DNA of 64,000 nucleotides from JAFGMQ01 sp036733345 (GTDB lineage: Bacteria > Desulfobacterota > DSM-4660 > Desulfatiglandales > Desulfatiglandaceae). Positions within the stretch are counted from its first letter, which is position 1. Every line of letters starts with the position of its first letter. The notes under the pieces are model-generated. The model was not told the origin of the DNA, made no database searches, and saw nothing but the letters and a program-made list of their open reading frames with translations. Position numbers and translations under genes: made by a program. Shown piece by piece: positions 56,734 through 64,000 of this stretch. Where the stretch lies: contig DAINAR010000010.1 of NCBI GenBank assembly GCA_036733345.1, forward strand, positions 1 through 64,000, read 5' to 3'.

Positions 56734-57183
56734 ATGGCTACCATTCTTGGATACGACATGCCAGATGAACTTTATTATCATAAGGACCATAGCTGGGCTC
56801 GAGTCGAAGGAACAAGGGTTACAGTGGGTATGCATGATATGTTTCAGAAGGAATCGGGAGATATTGTATTTGTTGATCTCCCGGAAGAAGAAGATGAAGT
56901 TGAGCAGGGAGAGGTTTGCGGTAAAATCCAGTCCAGAAAGTGGATTGGCAAACTGGTCGCCCCGGTATCCGGAGAAATTGTTGAAATAAACGAGGATCTG
57001 GAAGACGATACAAGTCTGATCAATACGGATCCTTACGGTGAAGGTTGGATTCTTGTGATTGAAGCCTCAAATCTGGATGAAGATCTGGGAAGTCTCTATC
57101 ACGGCGAGTCTGTTGTTGGTTTTATTGAAGAAGAAGTAAAAATTGCCGAAGCAGAGAAGGCTAAGGCTGAGGCAGGTAATTAG
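56734..57183 (+). CDS. gcvH: H-protein-like lipoyl carrier
   Basis: 149 residues, about 20 longer than usual. The biotinyl/lipoyl fold of glycine-cleavage H-protein is clear: WARVEGTRVTVGM, GDIVFVDLPEEEDEV, APVSGEIVEINEDLEDD and DPYGEGW. The lipoylated lysine is Lys69 in IQSRKW, with QSRK in place of the usual ESVK. The extra C-terminal stretch ends in an acidic/alanine-rich tail (VKIAEAEKAKAEAG). No gcvT or gcvP gene is nearby; instead a lipoate ligase follows by 15 bases. The protein could serve glycine cleavage or be a carrier on which lipoate is built. AAAGGAGG precedes the ATG. Confidence 0.88.
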   Translation: MATILGYDMPDELYYHKDHSWARVEGTRVTVGMHDMFQKESGDIVFVDLPEEEDEVEQGEVCGKIQSRKWIGKLVAPVSGEIVEINEDLEDDTSLINTDPYGEGWILVIEASNLDEDLGSLYHGESVVGFIEEEVKIAEAEKAKAEAGN

Positions 57184-57198
57184 TAAGTATTAACCAGT

Positions 57199-58266
57199 AT
57201 GGCTGTTTATTGGCGTCTTTTTAAAAATCTGGAAAGGTCTGTATCCACCGCTGAAGGACTGGCGGTGGATGACACCTTGCCCCTGGCAGTTGCACATAAC
57301 CAGTCCCCTCCAATTTTAAATCTGTACACCTTTATACCTTCTGCAATTGTAGGCAAATATCAGGATATTGAAGCAGCGCTCAAACTTGAAAGGTGCCGTG
57401 CAAGAGGAATCGAGTATAACCGAAGGAGTACAGGAGGAGGGACTGTGATTATGGGGCCTGCGGTTATTTCACTCGGTCTTGGTATCAATGTGGACTATCC
57501 GGGTATGAAAAGGGGTATTGGTGGCATATTTGAGTCTATGAGTCAGGCCTTAAAAAGGGCATTAAATAGCCTCGGCATAAAGGCATATTTTCAGCCGAAA
57601 AATGACCTGGAGGTTAACGGCAAAAAAATTGCCGGTCTTTCGGCCTCTTCCGAAACGGGAACAAGCCTCCTGTTTCATACAAGCCTTTTGGTGGATTTTG
57701 ATATCGGTTTGATGACCGATATTATGAATACACCATTAATCAAAATCCGGGACAAGGGATATAACTGCTTCAGTCAGCGCATGACCACTATAATGCATGA
57801 ATTGGGGCGAAATGTTTCGGTAGGGGATGTAATGAATGCCATTTCAAGGGGATTTGAAGAGGAATTTAATATTCTTTTCAAGGAAGATTCCCCGGATGAA
57901 TGGGAAATAAATTCAATTAACCGTCTTATAAGTGAAAGATATACCACCGATGAATGGATCTTCTCTCATAAGCATCCAAGATCCAGGATGGGTATCGGGC
58001 AATTGAAAACCAGGGCCGGCCTTCTTGAGATATACCTTATGCTTGCCGGGGCTTCCATTGAAAGTGTCATAATTACTGGGGACTTCTTTTCCACTACAGA
58101 AGATATACACAGACTGGAAAATGCCCTGAAGTGGACATCATCCCGCAGGGAGAGTATAGAAAAAAATCTTTACTCCGTCTGGCGTGATGATATTATTTAT
58201 AATCTGGATGTGCCGACCCTGACTGATGCCATTCTTAAGGCCAAGGAAAATCAGATGAGGCTGTAG
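57199..58266 (+). CDS. Lipoate-protein ligase with fused accessory domain, sLpl(AB)-like
   Basis: 355 residues. The catalytic domain has the LplA signatures: RRSTGGGTV (75-83) for lipoate/ATP binding and NDLEVNGKKIAG (135-146) with the catalytic lysine Lys143, then SLLFHTSLLVDFD. From about residue 240 a second domain (KHPRSRMGIGQLKTRAGLLEIYL, then GDFFSTTED) looks like the LplB accessory part. The whole matches the fused sLpl(AB) layout described in the newer lipoate-assembly pathway, in which the ligase attaches octanoate or lipoate to a carrier. It starts 15 bases after the carrier gene and 457 bases before the radical SAM gene. Confidence 0.8.
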   Translation: MAVYWRLFKNLERSVSTAEGLAVDDTLPLAVAHNQSPPILNLYTFIPSAIVGKYQDIEAALKLERCRARGIEYNRRSTGGGTVIMGPAVISLGLGINVDYPGMKRGIGGIFESMSQALKRALNSLGIKAYFQPKNDLEVNGKKIAGLSASSETGTSLLFHTSLLVDFDIGLMTDIMNTPLIKIRDKGYNCFSQRMTTIMHELGRNVSVGDVMNAISRGFEEEFNILFKEDSPDEWEINSINRLISERYTTDEWIFSHKHPRSRMGIGQLKTRAGLLEIYLMLAGASIESVIITGDFFSTTEDIHRLENALKWTSSRRESIEKNLYSVWRDDIIYNLDVPTLTDAILKAKENQMRL

Positions 58267-58458
58267 AAGCCAGCTGAATACTGGTATTCAGTATTAATCC
58301 TGACAGGACCAAATGGTTTGTCATTTCAAACCGTGCGCTTTGCTGGACGGGTAATCTTAACTAATTAATATGTCCCGCCACAAACACCGAAGTATATAAG
58401 CACTCGAAATGGCAGATTTGGCTGAAAACAGTTTTTTACTGATTTATTATTGACGAAG

Positions 58459-58672
58459 TCGCAAAAAGTCATAAATTGTTTTTTTCGTCACCCCGGCGAA
58501 AGCCGGGGTCCGGTAATTTCAGTCACTTATAGAATCCGGGCCCGAACAGAAATCCGGGACAGGCTGGAGTTTACCCGCCAATGTTTATGGCGGGTTTACC
58601 CGCCAATGTTTATGGCGGATTTATCCCGCACTTGACTCAGGGCCGGAATAACGATTGTTGAACTTTTTACGA
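58459..58672. repeat. MITE-like intergenic element with inverted ends and tandem hairpins
   Basis: The two ends form an imperfect inverted repeat: TCGCAAAAAGTC (58459-58470) against AACTTTTTACGA (58661-58672), ten of twelve pairs. Inside are a CCGGC-GAAA-GCCGG hairpin (58494-58507), shared with the copy near 20.0 kb, and a 25-base unit twice in tandem (58570-58594 and 58595-58619, one difference), each able to form a CCCGCCA/TGGCGGG-type hairpin. Such palindromic elements with a spurious RHPGESRGP-type translation are frequent between genes of this group. It separates the lipoate ligase from the radical SAM gene. Confidence 0.7.
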
Positions 58673-58723
58673 GTCTGTTATTATTAAATAATCACCTTTT
58701 TTAATATTTATAAAGAATTGAGA

Positions 58724-59761
58724 ATGAAAAAAGAACAAAGTCCCGAATATGTAAAAATGAGTCATGCTACAGGCATATCTCTCGGATTAATAAGGGGAAG
58801 GATGTACAGAGGTGCTGTCAACAAATGCGTTAACCTTCTGGTTCATTACCCTGAAGGCTGTTCGGCCAATTGCGCCTATTGCGGACTGGCAAAAAAGCGT
58901 CCCGGAGAATACGTGGAAAAAAGCTTTATCCACGTGGAGTGGCCTGTATTCCATATAGATGAAGTTATCGATGCTATAAATAATGCCCCTTCATATGTCA
59001 AAAGAACCTGTGTTTCAATGATAACAAACGGAAAATGCCGGCTTCACACACTGGAAATAACAAAAAATCTGAAAGAAAAAACAAGTCTTCCCATATCCCT
59101 TTTAATCAGTCCCACTATCCTGGATAAAGAGGATCTTGTTCAGATGAAAGAATTTGGTGCGGATAAGATTGGAGTCGCAATTGACCTCGCCACGCCTGCT
59201 TTATTTGACAAATTCCGTGGCACAGGTGTTTCAGGACCGCACAGGTGGAAAAAATACTGGGAAATTATGGAGACTGCCCTCGATATCTTCGGGCCTCTTA
59301 ATGTTGGCGCCCATCTGATGGTGGGAATGGGAGAAACTGAGAACGAGATGGCTGCAATTATGAACCAGCTATGGGGCATGGGTGTGGCCAATCACCTTTT
59401 TTCCTTTTTTGCCGAAGAAGGCTCAAGATTGTCTGATAGGGCACAACCTCCCTGGCCTACATATCTCAGGGTGCAAATGGCCAGATACCTTATTGAAGAG
59501 GGAATCAGCAGTTACGAAAATATGGCCTTTGATTCACAAGGTCACATAATTGATTTTGGTATTACTCCAGGCCAGCTGGATGATGTTATCAAGCTGGGGA
59601 TACCTTTCATGACTACCGGCTGCCTTGGGCCTGATGGCCAGGTGGCATGCAACAGGCCATTCGGAAATTGCATGCCGGATGTTAATCAGTGGAACTATCC
59701 TTACCTTCCCAATGATGAGGAAATTTCTCTGATCAGCCAGAATCTGTTTAGGATCGAATAA
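58724..59761 (+). CDS. Radical SAM protein of the LipS1/LipS2 (novel lipoyl synthase) kind
   Basis: 345 residues from the ATG at 58724; a TTG two codons earlier is possible. The SAM cluster motif CSANCAYCGLA (CxxxCxxC, near residue 46) is N-terminal. Close to the end, CLGPDGQVACNRPFGNC supplies three more cysteines, enough for an auxiliary iron-sulfur cluster of the sort lipoyl synthases use as sulfur donor. The overall look is biotin-synthase-like. With the lipoyl carrier and sLpl(AB)-like ligase just upstream, I infer one subunit of the two-part LipS1/LipS2 lipoyl synthase; which one I cannot say, and a partner gene is not in the window. LipA proper is not present here. Confidence 0.7.
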   Translation: MKKEQSPEYVKMSHATGISLGLIRGRMYRGAVNKCVNLLVHYPEGCSANCAYCGLAKKRPGEYVEKSFIHVEWPVFHIDEVIDAINNAPSYVKRTCVSMITNGKCRLHTLEITKNLKEKTSLPISLLISPTILDKEDLVQMKEFGADKIGVAIDLATPALFDKFRGTGVSGPHRWKKYWEIMETALDIFGPLNVGAHLMVGMGETENEMAAIMNQLWGMGVANHLFSFFAEEGSRLSDRAQPPWPTYLRVQMARYLIEEGISSYENMAFDSQGHIIDFGITPGQLDDVIKLGIPFMTTGCLGPDGQVACNRPFGNCMPDVNQWNYPYLPNDEEISLISQNLFRIE

Positions 59762-59797
59762 TTCAAAAGACTTCACAAGATATTACTTATAAATACT

Positions 59798-59826
59798 TTG
59801 ACATAATTTTTTTTAAATGTTAGACA
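59798..59826 (+). promoter_or_regulatory. Promoter of the tRNA-Lys gene
   Basis: TTGACA (59798-59803), a perfect -35 element, is followed after 17 bases by TAGACA (59821-59826), a poor but correctly placed -10. Transcription would start close to 59833, a few bases before the mature tRNA. A T-rich spacer separates the boxes. Confidence 0.55.
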
Positions 59827-59839
59827 GTAAGTTTCGGTC

Positions 59840-59916
59840 GGGCCGTTAGCTCAGTTTGGTAGAGCAGCGGACTTTTAATCCGTTGGTCGTGAGTTCGATT
59901 CTCGCACGGCCCACCA
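59840..59916 (+). tRNA. tRNA-Lys (anticodon TTT)
   Basis: The acceptor stem GGGCCGT (59840-59846) pairs with ACGGCCC (59906-59912), followed by A and an encoded CCA. The D arm AGCTCAGTTTGGTAGAGC, anticodon stem GCGGA/TCCGT with loop CTTTTAA and T arm with GTTCGATTC are all regular. The anticodon TTT decodes lysine AAA/AAG. Confidence 0.97.
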
Positions 59917-60023
59917 GCACAATTCATTAATAGAGGGCCCATCTGAGGCGAATGCCTCGGCGGTGGACAACCATTCTGCTATTAGGTATAAAATTTCCAG
60001 ATACCACTGGAAATTCCGATAGC

Positions 60024-60101
60024 GTCCCCATCGTCTAGCCCGGTCCAGGACACTGGCCTTTCACGCCGGCGACAGGGGTTCAAATCCCCTTGGGGACGCC
60101 A
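60024..60101 (+). tRNA. tRNA-Glu (anticodon TTC)
   Basis: The acceptor stem GTCCCCA (60024-60030) pairs with TGGGGAC (60091-60097), then G and an encoded CCA. The anticodon stem CTGGC/GCCGG carries loop CTTTCAC, giving TTC, glutamate. The T arm has GGTTCAAAT. It lies about 107 bases after tRNA-Lys and is probably on the same transcript. It is followed by a terminator and then by foreign-looking sequence, so its 3' end is a possible integration site. Confidence 0.97.
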
Positions 60102-60113
60102 TTTTATATGTTT

Positions 60114-60146
60114 AAGGGCGGCTTTTTTTAGCCGCCCTTTTTTTTT
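60114..60146 (+). terminator. Intrinsic terminator of the tRNA operon
   Basis: AAGGGCGGCT (60114-60123) pairs with AGCCGCCCTT (60130-60139) around a T-rich loop, and a run of Ts follows through 60146. It is a textbook Rho-independent terminator, 12 bases after tRNA-Glu. Confidence 0.9.
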
Positions 60147-60227
60147 GTGTTTTGTTGTGTGGTCAGGGCTGTTTCCTGTTTATTTGGTTTAAATTCAATT
60201 GATTACGGTTTTATGTGTGTAGTGTGT

Positions 60228-60255
60228 TAGGCGCCTTTTTGGTGCCTATTTTTTT
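60228..60255 (+). terminator. Second intrinsic terminator
   Basis: TAGGCGCC (60228-60235) pairs with GGTGCCTA (60241-60248), one G-T pair included, around a five-T loop and followed by seven Ts. It lies about 80 bases beyond the first one and about 85 before the next gene. It could end a read-through transcript from the tRNA operon, or of a short unannotated RNA between the two terminators. Confidence 0.75.
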
Positions 60256-60340
60256 GTTTTGCTGATTTGTTTTTTTGGTGTAGGGGTCAAGATTCAGGGT
60301 AACACTTTTTTTCTTTGCTGAAGGTTTTTTTTGGTTTATT

Positions 60341-60727
60341 ATGTTTTTTATGGAGTCGAAGTTGACGATTCGAGAGAAGTTGATGTTGCTTGAGATGGCG
60401 GCTTTTGGCAAAAATGTTTCCGCTGTCTGTAGGTATATGGGAGTTAGTCGGAAAACGTATTACCAGATCAAGAAGGCTTATGAGGATTGCGGGGTTGAGG
60501 GTTTGGCCCCAAAACTCCATAGTTCTCAGAACTTCAAAAACCGTGTATCTGATGATGTTGAAGATGCGGTTTTGCGTTTATTCAGAAAGAATCCTGGTTT
60601 TGGAAAAAAGAAAATCAGCCGCACCCTAAAAGAACAAGGCACCCAGATCTCACCAAACACAGTAAAGGCAGTATTGAAACGCAATGATCTGGGCAGCATT
60701 AAATATCGGAAGCCACGCTCAGCCTAA
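60341..60727 (+). CDS. Helix-turn-helix protein resembling the N-terminal part of an IS481/IS3-type transposase
   Basis: 128 residues, or 125 from the second ATG. Two DNA-binding helix-turn-helix units are visible: one around NVSAVCRYMGVSRKTYY (residues 29-45) and a winged-helix-like one around KKKISRTLKEQ with SPNTVKAVLKRN (residues 88-115). This is the front end of IS481/IS3 transposases, which continue with a catalytic integrase core. No such core follows and a stop comes soon after, so this is either a truncated transposase or a stand-alone DNA-binding protein. Ribosome site is absent or weak. It lies just beyond the tRNA genes. Confidence 0.65.
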   Translation: MFFMESKLTIREKLMLLEMAAFGKNVSAVCRYMGVSRKTYYQIKKAYEDCGVEGLAPKLHSSQNFKNRVSDDVEDAVLRLFRKNPGFGKKKISRTLKEQGTQISPNTVKAVLKRNDLGSIKYRKPRSA

Positions 60728-60967
60728 AGGTTCTTTTCTTTGGAATATGTCGAGCTGTTTCGGCTTCCTTTCTTCCTTTAATCTGCTCAGCTCTTTTTCG
60801 ATTTTCCTTTTATACGTGGCGATAAAAATCTTTGCAAGATGCTTCGCCATCAAATCCCTCACCTCTAACGGATTCTCATAATCAATCCCAGCACCAACCA
60901 TTTTCTCTGCGCCTGAATCAGCCAAACAACACTTTCCAGGATTAAAAAAATCAGCAAAATCAGACAT
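60719..60967 (-). CDS. Small protein of unknown function
   Basis: 82 residues. An excellent ribosome site (GGAGGTGG) lies a few bases before the ATG at 60967, so translation is likely. The N-terminal half has two cysteines in a row (GKCCLADSG); the C-terminal half is a charged helix (YKRKIEKELSRLKEERK). I recognise no family. It converges with the helix-turn-helix gene and overlaps its end by nine bases. Confidence 0.6.
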   Translation of the reverse strand: MSDFADFFNPGKCCLADSGAEKMVGAGIDYENPLEVRDLMAKHLAKIFIATYKRKIEKELSRLKEERKPKQLDIFQRKEPLG

Positions 60968-61412
60968 ATTTCTCCACCTCCTATCAAAAAAATTTTTAGG
61001 TATTGGAACCAGTTTTAGTTACATTTCGAATTGCGGCAAACTCGCAACCGAACTATAGACAGACTTCATAAAAAACCATCAGGACAAAATATTTTATGAA
61101 TAGGACAAGTATTCTCATGCCTATATTCCTTATCTACACAGCCCTCACACCAAACATTTTCATACTATTTAAAGCACATATTTTACCAGAAATATTGCAT
61201 AGGTTGAAGTTCGGCTCCCGCTACCCTCATCTTTTAATAATAACAATTTCATTTGGTTATAGTCAGAAATTTATTTGGTAAACATTATTTTATGGCTCTT
61301 TCCTCATTGGTATGTTAAGGAATTAATACAAAATTATCATTAATTTGCATTAATACTTAATGCATTAGGCACGATCAGACGTCTTTATCTCTATGGCCAT
61401 TTAAGGAAGTTT
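60968..61412. other. AT-rich gap before the restriction-modification genes
   Basis: 445 bases of low GC. The only frame (61096-61281, 61 codons, hydrophobic) has no ribosome site and is probably random. An AT-rich stretch (61310-61370) likely carries the hsd promoter, but I cannot fix one. The sharp change in base composition at hsdR makes this a possible junction of imported DNA. Confidence 0.4.
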
Positions 61413-63800
61413 ATGACAGGTTTAACTGAAGCCGATACCTGCCGAAAGTTCGTCCTGCCGAAACTCGTTGACGCAGGGTGGGACACAGAACCCCATTCCT
61501 TCACGGAACAGCGCACCTTTACTGATGGCCGTATCATTGTGTCCGGGGGCAAAGTCCGCCGTGGCAAGCAGAAGCGTGCCGATTACCTCCTCCGCTACAC
61601 CCGTGATTTTCCCATTGCCGTAGTCGAGGCAAAAGCCAACTATAGATCAGCCGGGGATGGCCTCCAGCAGGCCAAGGAATACGCTCAGATACTGGGCCTG
61701 AACTTTGCTTATGCCACCAACGGCAAAGAAATCATTGAGGTTGATTTCCTTACTGGCAAGGAAAAGAAACTTGACGCATTTCCAAGCCCTGTCGACCTGT
61801 GGACTCGTCAGCGTAGCAGTCAAGGATTGAACGATATACAGGCGGAAAGGCTCCTAACGGCCTCTTATCTGGAAGCTAATCGTAGACCTCGCTACTACCA
61901 GGAAATAGCCATCAACCGCGTGGTGCAGGCGATTGTCCAGGGCAAAAAGCGAGTCCTGCTCACCATGGCGACCGGAACCGGCAAGACGCTGGTGGCTTTT
62001 CAAATCTGCTGGAAACTGTGGTCCAGCCGATGGAATCAGAACGGGGAATACCGGCGTCCGAAGATCCTTTATCTGGCTGATAGGAGCGTTCTGGTCGATG
62101 ATCCCAAGGACAAGACCTTTACACCGTTTGGCGAGGCCCGCCACAAGATCGAAAACGGCGAAGTGGTCAAAAGCCGTGAGATGTATTTTGCTCTGTATCA
62201 GTCCTTGGCAAGGGACGAACGCCGTCCTGGTCTGTATCGTGAGTATGCCCCCGACTTTTTCGACCTGATTATCGTAGACGAATGCCACCGTGGCAGCGCC
62301 AGTGATGAAAGCAACTGGCGTGAGATCCTTGAATACTTTGAGCCTGCTCACCAGTTGGGGATGACAGCAACTCCTCTGCGTCAGGATAACCGCGACACTT
62401 ATAAGTACTTCGGCAACCCGATTTATACATACAGCCTGCGGGACGGAATTGCTGATGGGTTTCTGGCTCCGTACCGGGTGCACCGCGTGGTGACCACTGT
62501 GGATGCTGCTGGATGGAGGCCCAGTAAAGGTGAGTTAGACCGCTACGGGCGTGAAATCCCAGATGAGGAGTACCAGACCAAGGACTTCGAGCGGATCGTG
62601 GCGCTTAGGGTGCGTACGGAAACCATATCCAAGCACATTACCAGCTTTCTTAAAAAGTCCGGCGACCGCTTTGGAAAGACGCTGGTGTTCTGTGTTGACC
62701 AGGAGCACGCTGATGAAATGCGCCGTGCGTTGAACAACCTGAACGCGGACCTTGCCAAGGACAACCCGGATTATGTGTGCCGGGTGACGGCGGATGAGGG
62801 CAACATCGGTCGGGGGCATTTGAGCCGTTTCCAGGAGTTGGAGACGCTGACCCCTGCCATCCTCACATCGTCCAAACTGCTCACAACGGGCGTGGATGCG
62901 CCCATGGTAAAGAATGTGGCGTTGGTCCGGGTGGTTGGCTCTATGACTGAGTTCAAACAAATCATCGGCCGTGGCACTCGCGTCCGGGACGATTACGGAA
63001 AATATTTCTTCAACATTCTTGACTATACTGGTACGGCGACCCGGCATTTTGCGGACTCGGACTTTGACGGCGATCCGGCTCTGGTGACGGAAGAAACTAT
63101 TGATGAGCATGGTGAGACCACGGAGGTCGAGGTGGTCCAGCCTGAAGAGCCCACGGAAACGATTGAAACGGACCTCGGATCCATCGTGGACCAACCACAG
63201 ATCGCAGACCCACCCGGCGAAGATTACCGAAGAAAGTTCTATGTGGATACTGGCTCCGTTGAAATCGCTGCCCAGCTTGTATATGAACTCGACGCTGACG
63301 GCAAACAGTTGCGAGTCGTCAAATACGCGGATTACACGGCGGAAAAGGTTCGGACGCTTTACCCAACGGCTGCGGAACTTCGCCAGCACTGGGCTAATCC
63401 TTTTGACAGAAAGGAAATTATAGAGGGGCTGGCAGAGCGGGGCATTGAGTTTGATGAACTCATGAAGCAGACGGGCAAGCCTGAAGCAGATCCCTTTGAC
63501 CTGCTGTGCCATGTGGCCTTCAATGCACCGCTTCGTACCAGGCGGGAAAGGGCAGATCGGTTGCGAAAGGACCGTAAGGACTTTTTTGATAAGTACGGTC
63601 CGGAAGCCCGTGCCGTGCTGGAGGACCTACTCGACAAATACACGGAATATGGCGTTGCCGAGTTTACCTTGCCGGATGTCTTGAAAGGGCCTCCCATATC
63701 AAACCGTGGTAATGTCGGGGAAATTATTCAACTGTTTGGTGGGCCTGAAATCCTTCGGGATGCGGTGGCCGAACTCCAACAGGAACTCTATGCGGCGTAA
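61413..63800 (+). CDS. hsdR: Type I restriction enzyme, R subunit
   Basis: 795 residues. The PD-(D/E)xK nuclease domain is N-terminal (Asp57 and the E-A-K of VVEAKAN, 72-74). The translocase has Walker A ATGTGKT (186-192), the DECH box (289-292), GMTATPLR and the late motif QIIGRGTRVRDDYG. After the motor comes an acidic linker (ETTEVEVVQPEEPTETIE), then the EcoEI-type C-terminal part. With the M and S subunits it cleaves unmodified DNA far from the recognition site after ATP-driven pulling. hsdM begins 39 bases later. Codons are clearly richer in G and C than those of neighbouring genes, a sign of acquisition. Confidence 0.93.
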   Translation: MTGLTEADTCRKFVLPKLVDAGWDTEPHSFTEQRTFTDGRIIVSGGKVRRGKQKRADYLLRYTRDFPIAVVEAKANYRSAGDGLQQAKEYAQILGLNFAYATNGKEIIEVDFLTGKEKKLDAFPSPVDLWTRQRSSQGLNDIQAERLLTASYLEANRRPRYYQEIAINRVVQAIVQGKKRVLLTMATGTGKTLVAFQICWKLWSSRWNQNGEYRRPKILYLADRSVLVDDPKDKTFTPFGEARHKIENGEVVKSREMYFALYQSLARDERRPGLYREYAPDFFDLIIVDECHRGSASDESNWREILEYFEPAHQLGMTATPLRQDNRDTYKYFGNPIYTYSLRDGIADGFLAPYRVHRVVTTVDAAGWRPSKGELDRYGREIPDEEYQTKDFERIVALRVRTETISKHITSFLKKSGDRFGKTLVFCVDQEHADEMRRALNNLNADLAKDNPDYVCRVTADEGNIGRGHLSRFQELETLTPAILTSSKLLTTGVDAPMVKNVALVRVVGSMTEFKQIIGRGTRVRDDYGKYFFNILDYTGTATRHFADSDFDGDPALVTEETIDEHGETTEVEVVQPEEPTETIETDLGSIVDQPQIADPPGEDYRRKFYVDTGSVEIAAQLVYELDADGKQLRVVKYADYTAEKVRTLYPTAAELRQHWANPFDRKEIIEGLAERGIEFDELMKQTGKPEADPFDLLCHVAFNAPLRTRRERADRLRKDRKDFFDKYGPEARAVLEDLLDKYTEYGVAEFTLPDVLKGPPISNRGNVGEIIQLFGGPEILRDAVAELQQELYAA

Positions 63801-63838
63801 GAAATGACTGTTGACCGAACCAGGAGCAAGATCAGGGA

Positions 63839-64000
63839 ATGCCAAAAGGACGAAAAACCAAAACCAACTACCAACCATTGACCACGGCCCAGCAACTCGG
63901 GTCTCTCATCAAATCCGCTAGAGACATCATGCGCAAGGACAAGGGTCTTAACGGCGACCTGGACCGTCTGCCACTTTTTACCTGGGTGATGTTTCTCAAA
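63839..64000 (+). CDS. hsdM: Type I restriction-modification methyltransferase subunit, 5' part
   Basis: 54 codons to the window edge. The reading LTTAQQLGSLIKSARDIMRK and GDLDRLPLFTWVMFLK matches the start of the N-terminal helical domain of HsdM proteins, before the SAM-binding domain. Its ATG at 63839 follows AGGGA closely. It lies directly after hsdR, and the specificity subunit is expected further on, so the operon order is R-M-(S). Confidence 0.85.
   Translation, partial: MPKGRKTKTNYQPLTTAQQLGSLIKSARDIMRKDKGLNGDLDRLPLFTWVMFLK

Noticed and set aside
58570..58619. Tandem repeat considered as a CRISPR array
   Set aside because: Only two 25-base units with no spacer between them.
58450..58635. 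61-codon frame with RHPGESRGP-like reading
   Set aside because: This reading is a well-known spurious translation of a palindromic repeat, here the MITE-like element.
60285..60306. GGGGTCAAGATTCAGGGTAACA as a possible insertion-sequence end near the helix-turn-helix gene
   Set aside because: No convincing inverted partner was found downstream, up to the hsdR gene.
61096..61281. 61-codon hydrophobic frame before hsdR
   Set aside because: AT-rich region without a ribosome site; the hydrophobicity follows from T-rich codons.

Overview
The window looks like the chromosome of an anaerobic, sulfate-reducing member of the Desulfobacterota (former Deltaproteobacteria) with moderate GC. Two loci point there. 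One is a four-gene set with the order multihaem cytochrome c, molybdopterin-oxidoreductase homologue, 4x[4Fe-4S] protein and NrfD-type membrane protein, which matches the Qrc menaquinone reductase of sulfate reducers. The other is an AhbC-type radical SAM protein of the sirohaem-dependent haem pathway. Most genes are housekeeping and sit in short operons on both strands.

Layout. 1-8.6 kb: a frameshifted IS1182-like transposase relic; a minus-strand trio (metallo-beta-lactamase-fold hydrolase, ArfB ribosome rescue factor, DUF3820 protein); a ParD-like/RelE-like toxin-antitoxin pair; an AlaX-type tRNA-editing protein with one altered zinc ligand; several envelope proteins; and an Hpt-like protein lacking its histidine. 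8.6-24.7 kb: purQ and a PurS-fused purL, a ClpX-like AAA+ ATPase with its own C-terminal domain, ahbC, a CDP-alcohol phosphatidyltransferase, a two-component system, purD, eno, a NagD-like phosphatase, and a LemA / nucleotidyltransferase / TPM operon. 24.7-26.5 kb is a 1.85-kb stretch with no intact gene that I read as decayed. 26.5-33.3 kb: a sigma54 response regulator, a Cache/multi-PAS histidine kinase and a PLP decarboxylase.

33.6-44.9 kb: rlmD, rpsU behind a hairpin-rich leader, the qrcABCD-like operon plus an extra 52-residue membrane protein, then a PilS/PilR-like pair. 44.9-55 kb, minus strand: phosphomannomutase and GDP-mannose pyrophosphorylase, argJ, secA with a Bacteroidetes-like insertion, an M23 peptidase and uvrC. 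55.3-59.8 kb, plus strand: hisD, an H-protein-like lipoyl carrier, a two-domain lipoate ligase and a radical SAM protein with extra C-terminal cysteines. The last three together suggest a lipoate-assembly cluster of the sLpl(AB)/LipS1-LipS2 kind.

59.8-64 kb: tRNA-Lys(TTT) and tRNA-Glu(TTC), two strong terminators, a helix-turn-helix protein like the front of an IS transposase, a small unknown gene, an AT-rich gap, and the start of a type I restriction-modification system (hsdR complete, hsdM cut by the window edge) whose base composition differs from its surroundings. This looks like the edge of a genomic island beside the tRNA genes. A MITE-like intergenic element occurs near 58.46-58.67 kb, with a partial relative near 20.0 kb.
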